Shown here in pieces: positions 12,637 through 23,849 of a stretch of 64,000 nucleotides of DNA (within the stretch, counting starts at the first letter, position 1; every line of letters begins with the position of its first letter). Below the pieces are notes generated by a model. That model was not told the origin of the DNA. It ran no database searches and worked only from the letters and a program-made list of their open reading frames with translations. The translations under genes were made by a program, and so were the position numbers. Origin of the DNA: Plumapathes pennacea (taxonomy: Eukaryota; Cnidaria; Anthozoa; Antipatharia; Myriopathidae); contig OZ038470.1 in assembly GCA_964036295.1 (NCBI GenBank), positions 17,180,436 to 17,244,435 on the forward strand. The letters run 5' to 3'.

Positions 12637-13802
12637 CGATGTATAAGCCCCAAAACGGACGTCCAAATCGCCGGGGGTTTCCAAAGCTTTTAATTCTTCC
12701 ACTTCCGTTGGCTATTTGCAGAGATGTTTATAGCCGATCGCTCCTCGGACTTTCTCGCAACTTCCCTGCCGTCTTGTCAGTGTTTTCAATGCTGAAAACA
12801 AAACGCAACCATCATACATCTTTGTTTCGTTGAATCGTGGCGTGAACGCTTTCGACACCTCCGAGCTAAACGTCGCCAAGTGTAATTCTTAATTTATGCC
12901 GATAATTAAACAGCACAATAGACACGCTCATCGCCACAGGATGCAGTGAATTTGCCCAATGCTAAAATATATTTACCCCTAGTTGAAGGATCGCTGACAT
13001 CTACACTTCATACACTTCATCCGCCTGCTGAAAGTCGCCTTGACACATCGACAGACGTTAGGAGAGTGTCTTGAGTTTTCGGTTGAAGGATTCCTGTGTG
13101 TTGATGAAAGACATGAAAAGAAACCACATTAGAAGGCAATTGACGGCTTGCAAACCAATACTAGTCGCAGTTGCTAAAAATTCAAAATCGAAAATAAATA
13201 CGAAGTCTTGAACCGCTATCAAATCCAAATTATTCATCCACGAGAGCCATAATTCACTGCGATGTTTTGCCGAAGTTTTCGTGTCATGGTGTAAAATCTA
13301 TTGTTTGATATGATTAGAGGAACAGATACTAGCCAGCATACCAACCCGTTTCCCGGTCAATTTGATACAGAAACACTCATTCCCAGCAATGATTGATCAA
13401 AAACACTTTCACTTTTCATATGAACTGCATATTCTTTTCAATATGATTTACGTAAACTCAGGAAACGTGTTTGAGAAAGCAATAGCTAAGAAAACAAAAC
13501 ACAAACAACAACCAACACAATGACTTCGAGATATTTCCCCGACAGTTTGAACTTCAAACGTCAAATATTGCAAACGTTCTTCGTCACAGAGAAACGTTAT
13601 GAATGATCTTGGTCTGTGAACTTGCAACATTAAGATCTGAGAACTGAAAGTTTGTTATTACAAAAGCGATTACACTTCAACCGTTCGACTGCATATAAAG
13701 ATTGTCCAACGAAGATTGTAGAATATTGAACCGCCGACTGCCGATCATCAATTGAAATACTCGCTACCTCGATCACGCAGTTATTAGAAAAGGGAAACTT
13801 AC
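12637..13802 (-). other. RERE 5' region, possible 5' UTR exon edge and intron
   Basis: Upstream of the presumed RERE start there is an acceptor-like CTCTGCAAATAG at about 12712, immediately before CCAACGGAAG. A strong donor on the minus strand (AAGG then GTAAGT, plus-strand 13797-13802) could mark the end of a non-coding first exon at 13803 and upward. Splicing the two does not create an in-frame earlier ATG that I can see. This is inference only. Confidence 0.3.
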
Positions 13803-16800
13803 CCTTACAGCGATACGAACTTCTAGCAAAGTAAGCTGCAGACTCGACTGTGCTTGCCGAGTGTTGTTTAGGCGAAAGATCGATCGCCGAGACGGTGATG
13901 CGGCCAAACACAAATTCCAAGCGAGAATCGGTCAATGAGTCCTTTAGACCTCTCAAACGACAGCAGCAATATTTCGTCCGTATGCACTACTCTCAAACCG
14001 CAAGATCTGACCGTTTGGAAGAGCGAAGGAGAGGTAAAGAGGTGAAGAAGTGTCCGAACAGATGGCTCCTTTGTGGAAATGTGATTGACGAGCCAGCATG
14101 AGGTGCCGAGCACGGAAAACAGGCGCGCGCTGATTGGCCGAGCGCTGTTGTAAATGTGTGAAATATGTCATGACACCTGCGAGATTATTTTGATTGAAAA
14201 GTTAAGTACATGTCACGGCGCCCCAGATTACTTTCGCTTACAACTCGACCCTGTACATTGATCAAACACACGCAGAGCTGTTTTCTCCGATCGCCAGGCT
14301 CGCTCAGCGCAAAGTAGAGTCGAATCGCGGCGAGACACGAACAATCGCTCGAAATATTGGTTGTTCCGCCCTCGTATTGTCCAGTGGCTTGTGCGGTGTA
14401 ATTGTTCACTGACAACTGATCATCGCTTCACTTTGTAAACACTTTTTCTCTGTCAATCACATTTTAACACTTCACATCATCGCCGAACAAATAAGTTCAG
14501 GTTGTAGTTTAGCAGCATTTCTCCTCAAGACGAGTAAATGATAACCGCTTCGGTTTCTTTGCAACTTGCAGACTTCGCTTTGCTTTGCGGAAAAATAGCA
14601 GCGAAGCGAGTCGAACGAAAAAACACAATCCCTCAAACATGACAGTAGCACAGGCTAGCTATGTGTAAAATATCGACAAGAATTTTACAATTTACAGTGA
14701 ACTGGATTTTTTTTTAGACAAAAGGGGACTCCGCAACTCAGCGTCAAATTGTTCGCCACTCTACAGGGGTTGAAAACAGAAGCATTTTATTATACACCTC
14801 ATTGCTATTTACAAAACAACATGAACTACTACCTCCATTTTATTCGCTTCCTCGCTGTATGACGATAACTCCTTTTGTTGAATACGTTTTGTTTAGAGAA
14901 ATCAATTCTGAAGTATTTTTTAAAGGTGATTGAAAGCGACGTGCATTCACGATATATAGACAAAGTCGGTAGATGCAACGATGTTTTTAAAGATACTGAT
15001 ACTTATGAAGAAATTTGCACTTTTGTTCGCGAAAGCAGCAAGAAAGTCGTTTTCTGCCTCATTTTTGACGTCTAGAAGCCATTCGGTAATATCCAAAATG
15101 GGCCTGTTTGTCCAGAGTTATAAGCGATTGCTGAACAGCTTTTCATATGCTGTGGGATGGGCGCATTTATAGTCGAATAATGTTTTGTGTCGGGCGATCT
15201 GGTAATATTATGGCAGATAATCTGATATAAAGTCGGCAGACTTCAAAACATGTCGACATTTCATGTTTTTTTTTCTATATAAACAATATCACAAAGAGTC
15301 AGTGGGATTGTTTTATGCAGCAAGAAAGCAAAGAGATGGTCCAACAAGGAACGCAGTGTGTTCAACGTCCGTATTAATGCTTAAGCTTAGAATGTTTGCG
15401 GTTAAGTCCATACGTGTCACCCATTGTTTATCCTTCAATAACTGATGCGACAATCTTGTAGAAGATCGATTCAGTATTTCTCCAACATGCACCCATCAAG
15501 CATTTTTGCAGAGAAAAGAAAAAAGAGAACACAAAACAGCTCGTTTCCTCTGTTGCTTTTATTGCCGCATATTCAGATCAAATATTTTGGTTTGAGCCTG
15601 GCCGTGACCCGCAATATATCTGATTAAAAGATAAGTCCAAATTTGCCTTGATTTTAGCGCGATCTTTGCTTTCAGTGCAGCAGCAAATGAGTAGAGGAAA
15701 AAATAAATAAAAACTGTTGTAAGCTATCTTTCCAGTTAATTTTACCCTAGGAGAACGATAGTTACTTAGCATCGAAAACTATTAATTCAAGCAACCAAAA
15801 ATAGACAGGGAATAAATTACAAACACGCCGGCTAACGCAGCTAATTAAACATTCATCAAGCGTTATGATGCATTTTCACTCCACGATCAAACTTTTACTG
15901 CTAAAGGTATTGCAACGTTATGAGACATAAAATATAGAATACTCCTGGACGCATTCCGCAAAGTACAGCCGTGGCTATCATTACAAAACAGACGAATAAT
16001 CAGACCGATGAGCAGTTCGGTTTTATTCTGGATTTGCCTTATTCTCCGCTCGTGCTGATAGTTTCAAAGTAAATATCCCCTCGATCGACTTAACGGTCAG
16101 TGAAAATCGTGTTCGTAGATGCATCATAGGAGCGGAACACAGTGCGTCTGTAAATCCACTGCCGCTCGAATATTAAGATGAAGTGAATATCGCTCTGTGA
16201 GGCCGCCAAGTACTTAGCCCTTGAACTAAAGCGAGCTTTTTATAGTAAAATTAAGTCTTTCAGAATCGAGTAACAAGTTACATACCCTGTGTGATGCTAT
16301 TTGGTCAAACTTCGAGGACGATCCTGCGACACGCACGTACACACGACGTTTATCGCACGATGATCTGAAATAAAATGCGGTATATCGTCTCGTTGTCACT
16401 TAAATTGTTCCCAAGGGAGCAGCCATCCGGACGGATAATAGACAACGGAAGTGGGTTCGAGAGACCACGCATAATCTGCGACTGCTGCAGCAAGTAGCAT
16501 TTGTTCCGAACGCCTCTTAAACACGACAATCTAATAGCCAGCTAAATTATTTTTTTCGCTAACATCTTGCTGGCATCAAACTAAATTTTACTCAAAAGGT
16601 ACAAAGGACATGCGGTTTGTGTCAAACAACAATAGCGTGACATCATCGATGCAAAGCCTTGTTCTGTCAGCACGAGAGTTCGGAATAAAGTAAAGCGAAA
16701 GGCGAGAAGATCATCCGAAAAAAAAAAAGAACGGGTTGCTTCTGTTGAGAGATAGTGCTTGGCCAAACACACTATTCGGCGGAAAATGAGCGATAATCAG

Positions 16801-17322
16801 GAGTTTCACCAGCTGAAATGATGTGATTGGAATAATGGTACAGCAGCTGCTGACCGAAGTGCCAAAAATCATGGCAATAAAAATAACTCATTCAAAAGGA
16901 TTTGATCTGGGAAATAAACATGTTTCAGCAACTATAAATTATTCGCATAAAACTAGTCATTGAATCACTTGATTAAACATTCGGCGCAGTCATTAAACTA
17001 TAACTTGTAAGTCACTAAACAGTTTATAAATCAAAGTATGCATGCTTCGATTTTTTAATGGAGACTTCAAGAAAATTGGCCTCTTAATAAGGTTTAAAAG
17101 GATTCGAATTCGAGGGAATGATCCTGAAAGGTCATTTTAATTTGTGATATAATGTTTTTGTGTTTATTCATACACGCGACAAATTGTTCATTGTGAAAGA
17201 ACAAATGTTTTCCAAGCAACATAGTGCATTGTGTTCACAGGTAATTCTGCTTTTAAAAACAGGTAGTCGACGCCGAGCTTTCACTGTTGTCTTCTATCAT
17301 GTAATGCACCACTCAAACTACT

Positions 17323-17353
<31 letters not shown>
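17323..17353. repeat. (CAA)n microsatellite
   Basis: About ten CAA trinucleotides in the RERE upstream interval. Confidence 0.9.
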
Positions 17354-18269
17354 AGCAAAAGCAATGTAATCAAGTTATATATTGTAGCTTCCTACATAGC
17401 TGTTCTCATTCAAATAGAAAGGCAGTTAATGTTTGACATTTGCAGGGTTCTGTTCATATCTCACTGTTTACGGTGCAGACATGTAACCATTATGACACTT
17501 AGATGACTAAGTGTGCGACTACTAAACAATTTGGGGCCGAAATGCGACAAAGATCGCTTATGGTTTTCATTTATTAATTAATCCAGTGAAAGCAAAGAAT
17601 GTAGATAAAAAAGCATGACTAGGTAGACGCAGACACACACACATAGAGCAATTACTACGAGAGCGAGAGAGCCAGAAAGAACTGGAAAATGCTTCACTGA
17701 ACTGAGAACTGGACACAAGAGGCTGTAGACACGGAAGTTGCAGCAAGCGCGCGCTAACTTTTTCAGCTCCAGTCTCAGAGAAACGTGGTTTATTTGATAT
17801 TCCGAAAAAAAGATTAACTAAAAATGCAAATACGGATCACCGCCAGACGCAAGACCGCTCTGCATAAACCTCAACTGTTTCCTGTTCTCGAATAACGAGA
17901 GACCCACGCCTCACTTCCTGTTTCTTCAGATCGTCCTGTTGAGTTTAAAACAAACGGCTCGAGATGCCAAGTGAATCATAAAATATTTGTCAACTGAACA
18001 TTTCGCGCTGGTGAAATTTTCGTTTAATGAGGACGTTTTCTCTTTTGTTGGAAGAACATTGGAGAGCCGAAGGTTTACCGGACTTCTACTTCAAACTTGA
18101 AGGTACGCCATTTCTAGTCCTTAATCACTTGTCAAAGAGTGCGTGTTTTTTGTTGTTGTTGCTGTTGTTGTTTTTTGCGTCAAAGTTTCCTGCAATTTAT
18201 TTGAAAGGCCAAAGCGTATGCTCGAACAGTTGAAATGTTTAACTCGGATTGACATTGCACGGTAGTTTT

Positions 18270-18308
18270 TAAGGTCGCCCACTCCACGAAGTGGAGAGGC
18301 GACCTTTA
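18270..18308. repeat. Long hairpin (inverted repeat)
   Basis: AAGGTCGCC pairs with GGCGACCTT, and internally CTCCAC pairs with GTGGAG around a GAA loop, giving about 15 paired bases with a small bulge. The motif GGGCGACCTTA recurs singly at 21103, so it may be the end of a dispersed element. A structured RNA is another possibility. Confidence 0.6.
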
Positions 18309-18818
18309 AGGGATTGAGTTGTCCCCCATTCACTCTGCGTCCACAATGGAAATCCATATAAAGATGTGTTCTTTGTGTTCTATCCAAATTTGGGCATTCC
18401 AAAATTGGACGTGACGAACGTGTTAACTTGTCCTGATTTATTTATCATGGTGGTCAAGCATTTGAAGCTTGTCGATTGTTCATTGAGCCAGAGTGTTCCT
18501 ACAGTGGTAGGGCACTCACTGTACTGTGATTACGAAGCATACCGCAATTGAGCGAGAATGTTCGGTCGAACGAAGATTATGAAACTGCATGACTATTATG
18601 CCGTGATCATGAAATGCAGCCATTGTGCCGCTCTTTTGTAACGAAGGTGCTTCTACAGCTGTAACGCATATCGAGGTTGACACAGCAAGACAATTATGCT
18701 CAAAACTCAACACCGTTTGGTTCTGTGGAACATGTACGGATAAACTGGATTTGGCTTGCGTTCTTAAGTTCACCGCGGAAATTTCGTGGATTCGATAGTG
18801 ATGGATACCGCTACGCGA

Positions 18819-19987
18819 CAACCTCGTTCCCAGGCTCTTTCATCTCCCGGCCCCCGCCCCCGAAGAAAGGCCCTAGTTCAGGCTGGTCACGTGCCTTGCT
18901 CACAAAGATAATCCGTTGGGAGGGGTCCCCCTGTCAAAGAAATTTGTCGTGCTGTGCGTTTGTCAAATCAAAACGAGGCTAGCACAAACGACACAAATCA
19001 GCCACGTTTTTTTTCCTATAAAAGGGCGCTTCCCAGGGAAGCGCAGAGCCACTTGTCAATCAACAGCGACCGAGACAACAGCTCCTAATTAGTAAAAAGC
19101 CAAAAATGTCCAAATTTTGTTTTTCCTTGTACTTGAATACCACGCAAAACAAGATAATGTTGCCTCACCAATTTTGCCATCACATAAACATTCATTTTGA
19201 GTGCAATTTGAGTAAAATCCAAGAATAATCTTCAAAGTAAAAAATTAAATATGCTTGGTGAGCAGCCATGCGTCGCATTGCACCGCGAAATTCAAAATGT
19301 ATTTTGGCAGCCAAGAGAAAAATTTTGTTTCAAACCCTTCCGTCCAGGACTCCACATTACAGTTGCCCGTATGTGTTTAATTTAGGTATACTTTTAGCCT
19401 GCTGCAGAGAAATTTCATGGACAGAGCGACTTCTGAACGCTGTGGACGCACGTGCGATTCAACAAACATTATGCGAATTTGATGTCGAAAGAGGCGGCCA
19501 ACAGCCTTTTATAGCGCACCTTCGTGTTTAAATGCATCTTTTCACCCTTCCGAAGGAGCCTTGACTCTCGAAATTACCTTTTTGAAAGCTCTAAAGTTGT
19601 CGAGGCGTCTTTCACATGGTCTGCAAATTAAATGCGACAAACCTTCGCTCTGTGGCAACGAGCTGCTGTAAAACTCTTTCGCTGTTTCGAGAAGTGCTCA
19701 GTTTTCCGCATAAGTTTTTGCAGTGGTCTCCCACAGAACTATAAGGCCTGCAACAACTTGACTTGTTGTTTAGACGCAGCGTAAACTACATGGGAGGTGT
19801 TAAATTTTTATATCCAAATTTTTCTTTCCCCAGTAGACAAAGTAAAGTAAATTTCCGACTTAACGGCCCCTCCCTTGGTTTCCTCTTTTGCAACCGGCCA
19901 GATTCTGGCCGACACGTGACCAGCCTGAACCAGGGTCTTTCTTCGGGGACGGGGCCCGGGAGATAAAAGAGCCTGGGAACGAGGTTG
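18819..19987. mobile_element. Mutator-like non-autonomous DNA transposon, 9-bp TSD
   Basis: The two ends are inverted repeats of about 76 bp with few mismatches, beginning CAACCTCGTTCCCAGGCTCT, and weaker similarity continues inward (GGGAGGGG, AAATTT). The element is flanked by a perfect 9-bp direct repeat GCTACGCGA at 18810-18818 and 19988-19996. Long TIRs with a 9-bp target duplication are the classic MULE signature. The 1169-bp body has no transposase that I recognise; one 87-codon open frame at 19268-19531 is unassigned. Confidence 0.8.
19017..19044 (+). promoter_or_regulatory. TATA box with adjoining perfect palindrome inside the MULE-like element
   Basis: TATAAAAG at 19017-19024 is followed directly by GCGCTTCCC-A-GGGAAGCGC (19026-19044), a perfect 9-bp stem with a 1-nt spacer. 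The expected start site, 25-30 bp after the TATA box, would fall just beyond the palindrome. Transcription is inferred, not shown. Confidence 0.4.
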
Positions 19988-19996
19988 GCTACGCGA

Positions 19997-21204
19997 TTGC
20001 AAATAATTCTGTCGCCGCTAATTATTTAGTCCCGACGAAACTTTCTGTGGCGACACGAAATACTTCTGGGAAGATAACAGGCCGAAAACGGAAACCAAAG
20101 CTACGCGATGAGCTTTAGCCGTAAAACAATAGCGATTTATGCTTTACATTGTACATGACTTTTGTTGCCTAACAAAATGCTTCTGCTTACCATATATTAC
20201 CTGCTGAAATGTTTCTTCCATTCGAAGTAGCTTTTGTTTCGCAATGGTCAATGTGTACTAGAAATGAACAATACACCAAAATAGCCTTGTGCATCGAGTT
20301 TGCAGTCACAAATGGACTGAACACGCTGTGAACAAAATCGCAAAATATTGTAAACAAGTACAGTATCGTGTTTCATTCATTCCTCGCTTTCAGTCCCGCG
20401 GGCTTTCAGTTTTGTATTTGTTACAAAGCACGAATACTCTAAAGCCTGAGAGAAAAAACGCATTCAGTTAATAAAAGGAATAGATAAGTATTGAAGCGAA
20501 GGCTGGATTAATCGTGGCCTCTGATTAGAATCGATTGTGCATAAAAAGATGTCACGCATTACTCAACTTTTGCCGGCTGACACTTTTGCTCCTAAGCTCA
20601 AAATGCAGAGTCGCTCAACCTTCAAGAAGCAAGTGTGTGAGTGTTGTAATGATAATTTATAGTTTAGTCAGGTTTCATTTGAGCAAGGCGTCAAAAGCCA
20701 AGTTCTCTATACTGTACATCATATTTTTCTGGTGAGAAACTGAAGTTTCTCTTGAGAGTTCCACTCTTGTCCCTTCTGTCCATTTTAGTATATTCTGGTC
20801 TACACGCAACTCACGCCGCGAGCTCACTGGCAACGCCAAATCAACTGGGTACCTGTAACTTCATCGTTCTAGAAAGCTCGCCATTTCTGGCCGTTGGTAC
20901 TTTTCCCGGTCGTCTTAGCACTACAGAGATCTATTTAAAACTAGATTACCCTTGACGGGTTCAACTAGCGATCCAATTCTTAAAACGTCCTCCCAGCCTT
21001 CGAGTTTTTTTCCACATTGGAGGGTCTGGGTACAAGGTTCCTCAGATTTCTCTTACTTTCGCGCAAAAAATTAATCCCAATCAAGTAGTATAACAAATAT
21101 GGGCGACCTTACAGCGGCCACGCTGCCTTGATTGTTTATTTATTGTTGAATGTTGTTTTGGTTTCCATCGCCTTTTTGCGATTTTTTTTCTTTTCCGTAC
21201 GAAA
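19997..21204. other. Intergenic, no gene recognised
   Basis: Only short open frames without family similarity. It separates the MULE-like element from the satellite array. The motif GGGCGACCTTA at 21103 matches one arm of the hairpin at 18270. Confidence 0.3.
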
Positions 21205-21857
21205 TAATAAGGCTATAACCCAGGGTTTTTTGCCGATTTTGGCCAAAAATTGAAAACTCTTCAAACTTTTAAGAAACCTTCCCGGGACTATAAGAAGACT
21301 TTCTGCAATACATTTGCTTTATGTATCTTCATCCGTTGGCGAGATATAGTGATGTTTTATTTGCTCGATTATTTTCTTTAATTCCTCGCGATGCGCAGGC
21401 TTAAAGTTTACAAAAACTATGCAAAAACCATCGGCATAGTCCCAGGAACATTTTCTGAAAGTTTTATACGACTCTCAGGTGGTCGAAAAATGACCGGATT
21501 TTCACAAAATACTAAGTCTATAGCCCAGGGTTTTTTGGTTTTTTGCCAAAAATTGAACTCTTCAAACTTTTAAGAAACCTGCCTAGGACTATAAGAAGAC
21601 TTTCTGGGATACATTTACTTTATGTATCTTCATCCGTTGGCGAGATATAGCAGAAAAACCGCTTAAACCTTTGAAAGGTGTGACCTTTCAATTACTCGAT
21701 GATTTTCTTTACTTTTTCACGACGCGTGGGCTTAACGTTTGCAAAAACTGTACAAAAACCGTCGGCAAACTCCCAGGAACATTTCCTGAAAGTTTCATGC
21801 GATTCTCAGATGGTCGAAAAATTACCGAATTTTCACAAAATACTAAGGCTATACCCA

Positions 21858-22096
21858 GGGCCGGTTATTAGAAAGGCGATTAAGCTAGTCCAGCATTAAC
21901 GAAATTCTTTCTCTCGACCTCTCTCCCAATAAACTGCAGGGTTTTGTTCGAAGATGGATTAGAAAGCTTTTTCCAGCTTAAAACGTTATCAAGAAAGTCG
22001 TTGTGGACGAAACTTTCAAGTTTTCAGGCTAAAAAATGGCAAGAAAGTTTAGACCTAATCCAGGATTAGCCTAATCGTGCTTTGAAAAACAGGGCC
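21858..22096. mobile_element. MITE inserted in the satellite array
   Basis: A 239-bp interruption of monomer phase. The left end GGGCCGGTTATTAGAAAG pairs with the right end read in reverse, GGGCCCTGTTTTTCAAAG; both continue into CGATTAGGCTAATCC-like sequence, so imperfect TIRs exceed 40 bp. The target duplication is ambiguous because the flanks (CCCAGG) resemble the termini. No coding capacity. Confidence 0.75.
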
Positions 22097-23849
22097 CAGG
22101 GGTTTTTTTTGCCGATTTTGGCCAAAAATTCAAAACTCTTGAAACTTTTGGGAAACCTTCCTAGGACAATAAGAAGACTTTCTGCAATACATTTCCCTTT
22201 TGTATCTTCATTCGTTGACGAGCTATAGCAGGAAAACCGCTTAAAAACTTTGAAAGGTGTGACGTTTCAATTAGTCAACGATTTTCTTTAAGTTTTCACG
22301 ATGCGTGGCCTTCAAGTTTACAACAACTATATAAAAACCGTCGGCATAGTCCCAGGAACATTTCCTGAAGGTTTCATGCGATTCTGAGATGGTCGAAAAA
22401 TGACCGGATTTTCACCAAAATACTAAGGGTATAGCCGATAGATTTTGCCGATTTTGGCCAAAAATTGAAGATTCTTGAAACTTTTAGGAAACCTTCCTAG
22501 GACTATAGCAAGACCTTCTGCGATATATTTGCTTTACGTATCTTCCTCCGTTGGCGAGATATAGCAGCAAAACCGCTTAAAAACTTTGAAAGGTGTGACG
22601 TTTCAATTAGTCGATGATTTTCTTTAATTTTTCACGACGCATGGGCTTCAAGTTTACAAAAGCTATATAAAAACCGTCAGGATAGTCCCAGGAACCTTTC
22701 CTGATAGTTTCATGCGATTCTGAGGTGGTCGAAAAATGACCGGATTTCTACAAAATACTTAGGCTGCAGCCCAAGGTTTTTTGCCGATTTTGGCCAAAAA
22801 TTGAAAAGTCTTGAAACTTTTGGGAAACCTTCCTAGGACAATAAGAAGACTTTCTGCAATACATTTCCCTTTTGTATCTTCATTCGTTGACGAGCTATAG
22901 AAAGAAAACCGCATAAAAACTTTGAAAGGTGTGACGTTTCAATTAGGCAACGATTTCCTTTAAATTTTCACGACGCGTGGCCATCAAGTTTACAACAACT
23001 ATATAAAAACCGTGGGCATAGTCCCAGGAACATTTCCTGAAGGTTTCATGCGATTCTGAGATGGTCGAAAAATGACCGGATTTTCACCAAAATACTAAGG
23101 GTATAGCCGAGGGTTTTTGCCGATTTTGGCCAAAAATTGAAGATTCTTGAAACTTTTAGGAAACCTTCCTAGGACTATAGCAAGACCTTCTGCAATACAT
23201 TTGCTTTACGTATCTTCCTCCGTTGGCGAGATATAGCAGCAAAACCGCTTAAAAACTTTAAAAGGTGTGACGTTTCAATTAGTCGATGATTTTCTTTAAT
23301 TTTTCACGACGCGTGGGCTTCAAGTTTACAAAAGCTATATAAAAACCGTCAGCATAGTCCCAGGAACCTTTCCTGATAGTTTCATGCGATTCTGAGGTGG
23401 TCGAGAAATGACCGGATTTCCACAAAATACTTAGGCTATACCCAAGGTTTTTTGCCGATTTTGGCCAAAAATTGAAAACTCTTGAAACTTTTGGGAAACC
23501 TTCCTAGGACAATAAGAAGACTTTCTGCAATACATTTCCCTTTTATGTCTTCATTCGTTGACGACATATAGCAGGAAAACCGCATAAAAACTTTGAAAGG
23601 TGTGACGTTTCAATTAGTCAACGATTTTCTTTAAGTTTTCACGACGCGTAGCCTTCAAGTTTACAACAACTATATAAAAACCGTCGGCATAGTCCCAGGA
23701 ACATTTCCTGAAGGTTTCATGCGATTCTGAGATGGTCGAAAAATGACCGGATTTCCACAAAATACTTAGGCTATAGCCCAAGGTTTTTTGCCGATTTTGG
23801 CCAAAAATTCAAAACTCTTGAAACTTTTGGGAAACCTTGCTAGGACAAT

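Larger units (their letters stand above)
13803..18818. other. Long interval without recognised coding sequence
   Basis: Five kilobases with only short, unrelated open frames. A CpG-containing stretch at about 13800-14350 could be the RERE promoter/first exon. A (CAA)n tract lies at 17323-17353 and a hairpin at 18270-18308. No protein family or RNA gene is recognised. Confidence 0.3.

Noticed and set aside
19268..19531. 87-codon frame inside the MULE-like element as a transposase remnant
   Set aside because: It shows no MULE transposase motif or zinc finger that I can recognise, so it is left unassigned.
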